From the NCBI RefSeq assembly GCF_900100275.1, contig NZ_FNET01000026.1, forward strand, positions 69,602-107,731: a stretch of DNA of 38,130 nt, given 5' to 3'. Made by a program: the position numbers and the translations under genes. This stretch comes from Lentzea albidocapillata subsp. violacea (lineage in GTDB: Bacteria > Actinomycetota > Actinomycetes > Mycobacteriales > Pseudonocardiaceae). Under the pieces are notes generated by a model, which was not told where the DNA came from, did no database searches, and saw only the letters and a program-made list of their open reading frames with translations. Positions 32,084 through 38,130 of this stretch are shown here, piece after piece. The first letter of the stretch is position 1; the number at the start of each line of letters is the position of its first letter.

Positions 32084-32566
32084 GTGGACAGCTTCAACAG
32101 CGCCCCGGAGGCCGAACTGCGTCCTCTGCTCACCGAGTGCCTCGCGGTACCCCGCTGGATCGACGCGATGGTGGCGGGCAGGCCCTACGCGTCGATGGAT
32201 GCACTCCTCGCGGCTTCTTCGGTTGCCGCACAAGGACTTTCCGACGAGGAGGTGCTCGGCGCCATCGCCGGGCACCCGCGCATCGGCGAACGGCAGAAGA
32301 CAGGCGGGGTGTCGGCGAGGTGGTCGCGGTCCGAACAGTCCGGTGTGGACGCCTCCCAGGCTGATCGCCTGGCGGCCGCCAACGCCGCGTACGAGGATCG
32401 GTTCGGGCACATCTACCTGGTGTGCGCGACCGGCCTGAGCGGTGCGGAGATGCTCGGCGACCTGTCCTCGCGGATGGACAACCCGCCGGACGTCGAGCTC
32501 CGCGTCGTCAACGACGAACTCGCGAAGATCGCCGCCTTGCGGCTGCAGAAGCTGATCGGGAGCTGA
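32084..32566 (+). CDS. uraD: OHCU decarboxylase
   Basis: 160-residue 2-oxo-4-hydroxy-4-carboxy-5-ureidoimidazoline decarboxylase, which makes S-allantoin in the last step of urate breakdown. It shows FNSAPEAELRPLLTECLAV at the N-terminus, AGRPYASMDALLAA, the catalytic-His segment AIAGHPRIGERQ, and NAAYEDRFGHIYLVCATG near the active site. I chose GTG 32084 (GGAGAG just upstream): it fits the family N-terminus, while a GTG at 32045 would add 13 residues encoded by the operator region. The TGA is two bases before the uricase ATG. Confidence 0.92.
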   Translation: MDSFNSAPEAELRPLLTECLAVPRWIDAMVAGRPYASMDALLAASSVAAQGLSDEEVLGAIAGHPRIGERQKTGGVSARWSRSEQSGVDASQADRLAAANAAYEDRFGHIYLVCATGLSGAEMLGDLSSRMDNPPDVELRVVNDELAKIAALRLQKLIGS

Positions 32567-32568
32567 AC

Positions 32569-33447
32569 ATGGCCATCGTCCTGGGCCCCAACCAGTACGG
32601 AAAGGCGGAGAACCGCCTCGTCACGGTGTCGCGCAACGGTTCCGTGCACACCATCAAAGACCTCACCGTCAGCACCTCGCTGCGCGGAGACCTCGCCGAC
32701 ACGCACCTGACCGGCGACAACGCCAAGGTGCTCGCGACCGACACGCAGAAGAACACCGTCTACGCCTTCGCCAAGCAGGCCCCGGTCGGTGAGATCGAGG
32801 ACTTCGCGCTGCGGCTGGGCCGGCACTTCGTCGGCTCGCAGGAGCCGATCACGGGCGCGCGCATCCTGATCGACGAGCACGCGTGGGACCGCATCGACGG
32901 CCACGACCACTCGTTCGTCCAGGGCTCGAACGAGAAGCGCACCACCGCCGTGACGATCGACGGCTCGCAGGCGTGGGTCGTGTCGGGCGTACGCGACATG
33001 GTGGTGCTGAAGTCGACGGGGTCGGAGTTCCACGGTTATCCGAAGGACCCGTACACGACGCTGAAGGAGACGAACGACCGCATCCTGGCGACGTCGGTGA
33101 CCGCCCGCTGGCGCTACGTCGGCACGGACGCCGACTGGGCGAAGTCGTTCGCCGAGATCCGGTCGATCATGCTGAAGACGTTCGCGGACAAGCATTCCCT
33201 GTCGTTGCAGCAGACGCTGTACGCGATGGGCGAGGCCGTGCTGAACGCTCGTTCCGAGGTCGCCGAGGTGCGCCTCTCCATGCCGAACAAGCACCACTTC
33301 CTGGTGGACCTGAGCGCGTTCGGCCTGGAGAACGACAACGAGGTCTTCTACGCGGCGGACCGCCCGTACGGGCTCATCGAGGGCTCGATCCTGCGGGACG
33401 ACGCCCCCGAGGCGGGTCTTGCCTGGAGTACTTTGCCGGCCTTCTGA
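32569..33447 (+). CDS. Urate oxidase (uricase)
   Basis: 292-residue cofactor-free urate oxidase converting urate to 5-hydroxyisourate. It has both tunnelling-fold repeats: the N-terminal one with LGPNQYGKAENRLVTVSR (catalytic Lys), LATDTQKNTVYAFAK (catalytic Thr region) and IDEHAWDRI; the second with LKSTGSEFHGYPKDPYTTL, MGEAVLNARSEVAEVRLSMP and NKHHFLVDLSAFG (catalytic His). Length is typical. It directly follows uraD. The 5-hydroxyisourate hydrolase gene that often lies between or beside these two is absent here. Confidence 0.95.
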   Translation: MAIVLGPNQYGKAENRLVTVSRNGSVHTIKDLTVSTSLRGDLADTHLTGDNAKVLATDTQKNTVYAFAKQAPVGEIEDFALRLGRHFVGSQEPITGARILIDEHAWDRIDGHDHSFVQGSNEKRTTAVTIDGSQAWVVSGVRDMVVLKSTGSEFHGYPKDPYTTLKETNDRILATSVTARWRYVGTDADWAKSFAEIRSIMLKTFADKHSLSLQQTLYAMGEAVLNARSEVAEVRLSMPNKHHFLVDLSAFGLENDNEVFYAADRPYGLIEGSILRDDAPEAGLAWSTLPAF

Positions 33448-33465
33448 ACGCGACCATGTGTCCGG

Positions 33466-33497
33466 CCGCTGACTCTCGACCGGCCGAGAGTCAGCGG
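33466..33497. terminator. Bidirectional terminator between uricase and imm1
   Basis: CCGCTGACTCTCG and CGAGAGTCAGCGG form a perfect 13-bp stem with a 6-nt loop. It starts 18 bp after the uricase stop and on the other strand contains the imm1 stop codon (33491-33493), so it can serve both convergent genes. It has no T-tract. Confidence 0.75.
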
Positions 33498-33958
33498 TTC
33501 TCGCTCGTGCGCAACGACATCTGCTGATCGCGCCAGGAGTGGAATAGGTCGGCCTCGCAGTACCAGTCGACGCCGGTCGGCCGTTCGCCGGAGATCATGA
33601 ACTCGATCAGCAGCTGCCGGAACAGGTCGAGCGGAACGCCGACGCCGGGCGGGAAGTCCGTGTACTTCTCGTTGACGTACGGCGCTTCCGCGGACCCCTT
33701 CGGCCAACCCATGAAGGTGTTGTCTACGTAGTACATGTAGCCCCACCCACCGCGCACGGCGAGCACGACGTTGTGGTCCGGGTCGCCCTCGGCGGTCAGG
33801 TCGCGGCCGAAGTGGTCGAGCGACCCGTCGTTGCACTCGGGCCGGTCGAGCAGCCTGATCAGCGTGTCCACGTCCGCCTCGCACGCGACGACCTGGTACT
33901 TGTGCTCGGCCGCCTCGAGGTCGGGTAGGCCGGTCCAGAGGCCCGCACGCATGCTCAT
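33491..33958 (-). CDS. Imm1 family immunity protein
   Basis: 155-residue acidic cytoplasmic protein resembling the Imm1 family of polymorphic-toxin immunity proteins. Features: ACEADVDTLIRLLDRPE, a beta-rich core with NVVLAVRGGWGYMYYVDNT, and a C-terminal segment PLDLFRQLLIEFMISGERPT followed by GVDWY, which is the conserved closing region of Imm1. There is no signal peptide or membrane segment. No toxin gene lies in the window, so it is an orphan. ATG 33958 is preferred, with ATG 33952 also possible. Its 3' end is inside the shared terminator, and it lies between the uricase and DUF6986 genes without metabolic relation. Confidence 0.75.
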   Translation of the reverse strand: MSMRAGLWTGLPDLEAAEHKYQVVACEADVDTLIRLLDRPECNDGSLDHFGRDLTAEGDPDHNVVLAVRGGWGYMYYVDNTFMGWPKGSAEAPYVNEKYTDFPPGVGVPLDLFRQLLIEFMISGERPTGVDWYCEADLFHSWRDQQMSLRTSENR

Positions 33959-34018
33959 GCGAGCCACCCTGCACCGAACAACCGCACTATTCGACAGCCA
34001 TTGACAGAACCACACGAA

Positions 34019-34032
34019 CGGGTGATGACCCG
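34019..34032 (-). terminator. Small hairpin after the DUF6986 gene
   Basis: CGGGT and ACCCG with a GATG loop lie directly after the stop of the DUF6986 gene. CGAACGGGTG occurs twice here (34016-34025 region and 34040-34049). This is a weak terminator candidate. Confidence 0.3.
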
Positions 34033-34033
34033 A

Positions 34034-35203
34034 TCAGCTCGAACGGGTGGCGAGCCCCCGCAGTGCTGACTCGTCCAGACCCGTCGCGGCCTGCACCTCC
34101 ACCGGATCGAGCGCACCGCAGTCCACCGCTCGGAGGAAGAATGACGACAGCGCCTGAGCGGTCGCCGGCTCGTCCAGGACGCCTCCCGAAACGTTCTGCA
34201 CGTAGGCCTTCAGCCGTGCCGCGTCCGCCTCCAAGCCCTCCCGGTAGAAGGCGTAGACGGCCGCGTACCGCGTCACCAGCTGGGCCGGGTGCAGGTCCCA
34301 GCCCTGGTAGAAACCGTGCTCCAGCGAACGGCGCGTGAGCCGGTAGTGGGTGTCCCAGCCGCGCTTCTTCTGATCACCGACGGGAAGCACGTTGGTGGAG
34401 CCGTCCGACAGCCGGACACCCGTGCCGGCGGCGGAAACCTGCATCACGTGCCGGGCGAAGTCGCACGCGCCGTGCGCCAGGTGCTGCTGCGACGCGGACA
34501 GCCCGCAGCCCGCCGTGTAGTCGTAGGTGCCGAAGTGCAGTCCTGTCACGCGGCCGCGCCCGGCCTCGATGAACCGCGGGATCGCGAGCCGCCCCTCACT
34601 GTCCACAATAGATTGCGTGGTCTCCACCTGGATCTCGAACTTCAGATCCCCGCCGAAGAGGTCGAGCACGTCACCGAAGACCTCGACCTGGTCGACCGAC
34701 GTCACCTTGGGAAAGGTGATCACGAAGCCCGGCGGGATCTCTCCCAGTGCCGTCAGGAAGATGTCCAGCGTGCGCAGGCCGCGCTCACGCAGTTCGGCCG
34801 TGTCGAACGACTTGATCCGCAGCCCGGACGACGCCGGCGCGGTGCCGTCGGCGACCCAGCGCGACAGGAGGATCGCCGTGCTCTCGGCGTCCATGTCCTC
34901 GACGTCGTCCTCGGGCGCGCCGTAGCCGTCCTCGAAGTCGATCCGCAGGTCCTCGATCGGCTCTTTCCTGAGCTTCGCCTCGACCCGCTCCAGCACGCCC
35001 TCGGGCAGTTCCGGAAGCAGTTCCGGTTCGATCGACTCCAGCGCCTCGCGGCCCCAGTCGGCGACCGTGGTCCCGATGATGCGACCGGCGGGCACATAGC
35101 AGGTGTGAACGGGCTGCCGTCCCACCGGCCAAATGCGTTCCACAGTGGACAGCCGGGCGGTCACCCGCGCGACGTCCTCGGGAGACAGCGATGTCTCGTA
35201 CAT
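34034..35203 (-). CDS. DUF6986 protein, CitE/HpcH aldolase-like
   Basis: 389-residue protein matching what I know as DUF6986, a branch of the phosphoenolpyruvate-binding TIM-barrel (CitE/HpcH) superfamily. Supporting motifs: HTCYVPAGRI, DLRIDFEDGYGAPEDD (about 86-100), the probable metal ligands Glu194 in FEIQVETTQSI and Asp228 in LHFGTYDYTAGCGL, and GWDLHPAQLV (301-310), close to the CitE closing motif with His-Pro-x-Gln. Known relatives act on malyl-CoA-type or citryl-CoA-type substrates. Its ATG shares one base with the aceB TGA (TGATG), so it is coupled to malate synthase and probably handles a glyoxylate- or malate-related compound. The reaction is unproven. Confidence 0.8.
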   Translation of the reverse strand: MYETSLSPEDVARVTARLSTVERIWPVGRQPVHTCYVPAGRIIGTTVADWGREALESIEPELLPELPEGVLERVEAKLRKEPIEDLRIDFEDGYGAPEDDVEDMDAESTAILLSRWVADGTAPASSGLRIKSFDTAELRERGLRTLDIFLTALGEIPPGFVITFPKVTSVDQVEVFGDVLDLFGGDLKFEIQVETTQSIVDSEGRLAIPRFIEAGRGRVTGLHFGTYDYTAGCGLSASQQHLAHGACDFARHVMQVSAAGTGVRLSDGSTNVLPVGDQKKRGWDTHYRLTRRSLEHGFYQGWDLHPAQLVTRYAAVYAFYREGLEADAARLKAYVQNVSGGVLDEPATAQALSSFFLRAVDCGALDPVEVQAATGLDESALRGLATRSS

Positions 35204-36687
35204 CAGATGCGCTCGTACGCCGGCAGCGTCAGGAAGTCCACGAAGTCCTCGGACAACGCGACCTGCTCGAACAGCTCGACGGCCGCCGCAACATGCGGCC
35301 CTTCCAGCTCGTCACCCACCCGCGCCAGCACTTGCCGCACGGCGTCGGCGGTGACCTGCGTGCCGTCGTCGAGCACGACCTTGTTGTTGATCCACTGCCA
35401 GATCTGCGACCTGCTGATCTCCGCGGTGGCCGCGTCCTCCATCAGGTTGTGGATCGCCGCCGCCCCGTTGCCGCCCAGCCAGGACGCGATGTACCGCACG
35501 CCGACGTCCACCGCGGCCTCCAGCCCCGCACGCGTCGCCGAACCACCCGCCGACTTGAAGTCGAGCAACTGCTCCGCGGTGACGCTGACCTCCGGACGCT
35601 GCTTGTCGATCTGGTTCGGCCGGTCACCCAGCACCCCGTCGAAGATCTCGCGGCAAATCGGCACGAGGTCAGGATGCGCCACCCACGACCCGTCGAAACC
35701 GTCATTCGCCTCGCGCGTCTTGTCCTCACGAACCTTGCGCAGCGCGTTCTCGGTGACCTCGGGATCACGCCGGTTCGGGATGAACGCGGCCATGCCCCCC
35801 ATGGCAAACGCCCCGCGCTTGTGGCACGTCTTCACCAGAAGCTCGGTGTACGCGCGCATGAACGGCGCCGTCATCGTGACGCTGTTGCGGTCCGGCAGCA
35901 CGTAGTCCGCACCCGCGTCACGGAAGTACTTGATAACGCTGAAGAGGTAGTCCCACCGACCGGCGTTGAGGCCCGACGCGTGGTCGCGCAGTTCGTAGAG
36001 GATCTCCTCCATCTGGAACGCGGCGGGAATCGTCTCGATGAGCACCGTCGCCCTGATGGTGCCGTGCGGCACGCCCTTGAGCTTTTGCGCCGTCGTGAAA
36101 ACGTCGTTCCACAGCCGTGCTTCGAGATGCGATTCCATCTTCGGCAGGTAGTAGTACGGCTTGCCAAGCTCGGCGTTGTGGAAGAAGTGCAGCCCGAAGT
36201 CCACGAGCGCACCCACGGCGTTCCGGCCACCGAACTGCAGGTTCCGCTCGTCGAGGTGCCACCCGCGCGGCCGCACGACGATCGCCGGGTAAGGCCCACC
36301 CTTGAGCGTGTACTCCTTGCCCTCCGGCGACGTGAACGCGATCGTCTCCCGCGCCGCCTCGTACAGGTTCACCTGCCCCTGCACGACGTTGTCCCAATGC
36401 GGCGTGTTCGCGTCCTCCAGATCCGCGAGCCACACCTTGGCACCGGAGTTGAGCGCGTTGATCGTCATCTTGCGCTCGGTGGGCCCGGTGATCTCGACGC
36501 GCCGATCCCGCAGCGCCTCCGGCGCCTCAGCCACCGTCCACTCCCCGTCCCGCACGTCCTGCGTCTCGGGGAGGAACCCGAGGGCCCGGCGCTCCTTGCG
36601 AAGGGCGAGCAACTCGTCCCTGCGGGCGGCGTGCGCCTCATGCAGCTTCGCGACGAACTCAAGAGCCTCTTCGGTCAGGACCTGCAC
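35203..36687 (-). CDS. aceB: Malate synthase A
   Basis: 494-residue malate synthase condensing glyoxylate with acetyl-CoA. Family motifs: FLPETQDVRDGEWTVAEAP, VWLADLEDANTPHWDNVVQG, RPRGWHLDERNLQ, NAGRWDYLFSVIKYFRD and WVAHPDLVPI. It is at the short end of the A-type range. GTG 36687 is preceded by AGAGGTGG. It is divergent from the iclR gene; its predicted promoter (TTGCAG, 17 bp, TATAGT) has the operator-like site in the spacer. No isocitrate lyase is in the window, so here it probably serves glyoxylate from purines rather than a full glyoxylate shunt. Confidence 0.94.
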   Translation of the reverse strand: MQVLTEEALEFVAKLHEAHAARRDELLALRKERRALGFLPETQDVRDGEWTVAEAPEALRDRRVEITGPTERKMTINALNSGAKVWLADLEDANTPHWDNVVQGQVNLYEAARETIAFTSPEGKEYTLKGGPYPAIVVRPRGWHLDERNLQFGGRNAVGALVDFGLHFFHNAELGKPYYYLPKMESHLEARLWNDVFTTAQKLKGVPHGTIRATVLIETIPAAFQMEEILYELRDHASGLNAGRWDYLFSVIKYFRDAGADYVLPDRNSVTMTAPFMRAYTELLVKTCHKRGAFAMGGMAAFIPNRRDPEVTENALRKVREDKTREANDGFDGSWVAHPDLVPICREIFDGVLGDRPNQIDKQRPEVSVTAEQLLDFKSAGGSATRAGLEAAVDVGVRYIASWLGGNGAAAIHNLMEDAATAEISRSQIWQWINNKVVLDDGTQVTADAVRQVLARVGDELEGPHVAAAVELFEQVALSEDFVDFLTLPAYERI

Positions 36688-36719
36688 CTGGATCCACCTC
36701 TCTCGGTTTTGCTCTGTGG

Positions 36720-36748
36720 ACTATAGTTTTTGCATTGCGGAACTGCAA
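36720..36748 (-). promoter_or_regulatory. aceB promoter with operator-like site O3 in the spacer
   Basis: On the minus strand TTGCAG (36748-36743) and TATAGT (36725-36720) are separated by 17 bp. The spacer holds TTTTGCATTGCGGAA (plus strand, 36728-36742), which matches operator O1 at 11 of 15 positions with the half-site TGCGGAA intact. The flanking TTGCA and TGCAA form an additional inverted repeat. ACTATAGT is itself palindromic, so the same -10 could serve iclR on the plus strand, although no good -35 is seen there. Confidence 0.55.
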
Positions 36749-36764
36749 CGAGAGGAGCCGCACC

Positions 36765-37511
36765 GTGTCCACAGGTGGCGTGCAGTCCCTGCAAAGAGCC
36801 TTCGACCTGCTAGAACGCCTAGCAGACGCAGGCGGTGAAGCGTCACTCTCCGAGCTGGCGGCAACGTCGGGCCTACCACTCCCCACGATCCACCGCCTGA
36901 TCCGCACCCTTGTCACGCTGGGCTATGTACGACAGAACAGCAACCGCCGCTACACCCTCGGCTCCCGCCTGATCCGCCTGGGCGAGACCGCCTCCCGCCA
37001 GTACGGCACATGGGCCAGACCACTGCTGTCCCAACTGGTCGACTCGGTAGAGGAAACGGCAAACCTGGCCGTCCTGGACGGCGACGAGGTCGTCTACGTG
37101 GCGCAGGTGCCGTCGAAGCACTCGATGCGCATGTTCACGGAAGTGGGCCGCCGCCTGCTGCCCCACGGCACCGGCGTCGGCAAGGCAATGCTCTCGCAGT
37201 TGCCGCGCTCTGATGTTCGCGCGCTGTTGGAACGCACGGGCCTGCCCGCGTACACGTCGAACACGATCACCGACGCCACCGAACTACTCGACTCCCTGGA
37301 CGAGATCGCAGAACGCGGCTTCGCACTGGACGAGTCAGAGCAAGAACTCGGCGTGCGATGCATCGCAGTACCAGTGGTAGGCGGCCCAACCCTGGCCGCA
37401 GTATCGGTGTCAGGCCCAGAGGGCAGGCTGACAAAGGAAGCCGTCTCACGGATCCTGCCGGAGGTACTGGCAGTAGCGAAGCGACTGGCAGACCAAGCCG
37501 CAACAGCCTGA
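36765..37511 (+). CDS. IclR family transcriptional regulator (AllR-like)
   Basis: 248-residue IclR-family regulator. The winged helix is at about 5-65 (VQSLQRAFDLLERLADAG, SLSELAATSGLPLPTIHRLI, YTLGSRLIRLG). The effector domain includes ETANLAVLDGDEVVYVAQV, LLPHGTGVGKAMLSQL, ERGFALDESEQELGVRCIAV and VPVVGGPTLAAVSVSGP. GTG 36765 follows GAGAGGAG. By position it likely represses aceB and the allantoin/urate genes, with glyoxylate or an allantoin product as effector, as for AllR; this is inferred. CTA, GTA, GCA and AGA codons look more frequent here than in neighbouring genes. Confidence 0.9.
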   Translation: MSTGGVQSLQRAFDLLERLADAGGEASLSELAATSGLPLPTIHRLIRTLVTLGYVRQNSNRRYTLGSRLIRLGETASRQYGTWARPLLSQLVDSVEETANLAVLDGDEVVYVAQVPSKHSMRMFTEVGRRLLPHGTGVGKAMLSQLPRSDVRALLERTGLPAYTSNTITDATELLDSLDEIAERGFALDESEQELGVRCIAVPVVGGPTLAAVSVSGPEGRLTKEAVSRILPEVLAVAKRLADQAATA

Positions 37512-37522
37512 TAGCCCGCGAA

Positions 37523-37570
37523 GCCGAAGGCGAGCCGTCCTCCCCCACGCAATGCCGAAGGCGAGCCGTC
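37523..37570 (+). repeat. 17-bp direct repeat after iclR
   Basis: GCCGAAGGCGAGCCGTC occurs at 37523-37539 and, without mismatch, at 37554-37570. The start-to-start distance is 31 bp. The first copy begins 12 bp after the iclR stop, so both are non-coding. Possibly a dispersed intergenic repeat. Confidence 0.85.
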
Positions 37571-37586
37571 TTTACCGCGCGGGCCA

Positions 37587-37730
37587 GGCGGTGGGGTCCC
37601 ATCACGAGTCGCGCCATAGCTCTTGCTGCACCTGAGGGGTGAGGTCAAGTCGACACGCTTTTCGTCGACTTGACCTCACCCCTCAGGTGTGGCCCGCTCT
37701 TGGCTCGGCTCGTGATGGGACCCCACCGCC
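37587..37730. repeat. 144-bp nested inverted repeat
   Basis: Outer arms 37587-37608 and 37709-37730 are perfect 22-bp complements. Inner arms 37629-37654 and 37664-37689 are perfect 26-bp complements around a 9-nt loop with TTTT. Between outer and inner arms lie two unpaired segments (20 and 19 nt), each with GCTCTTG in the same orientation. As RNA or single-stranded DNA it would fold into a long hairpin with one large internal loop. It may end iclR transcription, but it is far larger than a usual terminator. No gene lies inside. Confidence 0.9.
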
Positions 37731-37744
37731 AACGCACACCGATA

Positions 37745-37887
37745 CGCAACAGGCAGCCGCCCAAAGCAACAGGCGTGCCATCAACCCACAGACGGCGCTA
37801 CCCCCTGATCAGATTGCCGGGGGTCTGGGGGTGAACCGCCTCCCGGAAGTTGGACTGGGAATCCAGTTCCGTCTTCCGGGGAGTGCT
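37745..37887. other. Spacer before the transposase
   Basis: GCAACAGGC occurs twice (37747-37755 and 37767-37775). An ACCCCC/GGGGGT hairpin with a 13-nt loop lies at about 37800-37825. Then GGAAG-GGACTGG and CCAGTTCC-CTTCC form an imperfect inverted repeat at about 37845-37878, possibly the left end of the insertion sequence. The exact element boundary cannot be set without the other end. Confidence 0.35.
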
Positions 37888-38130
37888 GTGAATCCGAGTA
37901 GTTCGTTGTCGTCGCGGCAGCGCAGGGCTGCTGTCAGGTTGTTCGAGGCCGGGTTGGGCTATCGGGTGGTGGCGACCCGGTTGGGTGTGTCGTGGTCTGC
38001 GGTGGCACGCTTGCGTGATCGGTGGAGTCTGCGGGGCGCGGGAGCGTTGGTGAGTAAACAGCGCGGGCGGGTGTTCTCGTTCGAGTTCAAGCTCGAGGTG
38101 GTGCGCCGGTTCGTGGCGGGTGAGGCGACC
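37888..38130 (+). mobile_element. IS3-type transposase OrfA, 5' part
   Basis: 81 codons remain open to the window edge. The protein has a helix-turn-helix of the transposase/Xre-like type (RAAVRLFEAGLGYRVVATRL, GVSWSAVARLRDRW) and a second region FEFKLEVVRRFVAGE that resembles the start of the IS3/IS150 OrfA helix-turn-helix. GTG 37888 is preceded by GGGGAG. This fits the first reading frame of an IS3-family element, where a frameshift later joins OrfA to the integrase-type OrfB. Only one end is visible, so I cannot say whether the element is intact. Confidence 0.75.

Noticed and set aside
37587..37730. Retron-like non-coding RNA
   Set aside because: The nested arms resemble a retron layout, but no reverse transcriptase lies in the window; the visible neighbour is an IS3-type transposase.

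Overview
The window is high-GC actinobacterial chromosome. The gene set (whiG, DUF2469, rpsP-khpA-rimM-trmD-rplS, paired signal peptidases, amt-glnB-glnD, an ECF41 sigma factor) and the frequent GTG starts and 4-bp start/stop overlaps fit a sporulating or filamentous member of the Pseudonocardiales (Lentzea/Saccharothrix/Amycolatopsis type). The genus is an inference.

Layout. (1) 326-12092, all on the minus strand and read right to left: rpsP, khpA, rimM, trmD, rplS, two tandem lepB genes, rnhB, a DUF2469 gene, yraN, yifB, dprA, xerC, whiG. This is a conserved translation/secretion/DNA-processing block. A 760-bp hairpin- and repeat-rich non-coding zone splits yifB from dprA, and dprA is preceded by a coupled 54-codon reading frame. 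(2) 12215-16485, an accessory insert between the rpsP block and ffh: pxpA, a CPBP protease, an ECF41 sigma factor divergent from its CxxC carboxymuconolactone-decarboxylase-like partner, and an amidohydrolase. (3) 16482-19248: P-loop kinase, HAD hydrolase and ffh, each overlapping the next. (4) 19500-23524: amt-glnB-glnD nitrogen operon with candidate GlnR sites. (5) 23725-25242: secreted tripeptidyl-aminopeptidase-like hydrolase. (6) 25356-37511: purine and glyoxylate catabolism. The minus-strand operon hyi-glxR-gcl-glycerate kinase-allB-alc diverges from uraD-uricase. Further right lie an orphan Imm1 immunity gene, then aceB with a coupled CitE-like DUF6986 gene, divergent from an IclR-family regulator. 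(7) 37512-38130: repeats, a large nested inverted repeat, and the start of an IS3-type transposase cut by the window edge.

How region 6 works together: uricase, (a missing HIU hydrolase), UraD, allantoinase and allantoicase take urate to ureidoglycolate and urea. Glyoxylate released from ureidoglycolate (lyase not in the window) would enter either Gcl, tartronate semialdehyde reductase and glycerate kinase, or malate synthase. A shared operator-like motif (core ATGCGGAA, variants ATGTGGAA and TTGCGGAA) lies at hyi/uraD and inside the aceB promoter. It suggests that the IclR protein coordinates all branches.

I did not find an unmistakably new defence or mobile system. The most unusual items are the Gcl with Glu51, the DUF6986 aldolase-like gene coupled to malate synthase, the paired ECF41-type promoters, the Trp-rich frame coupled to dprA, and the 144-bp nested inverted repeat.
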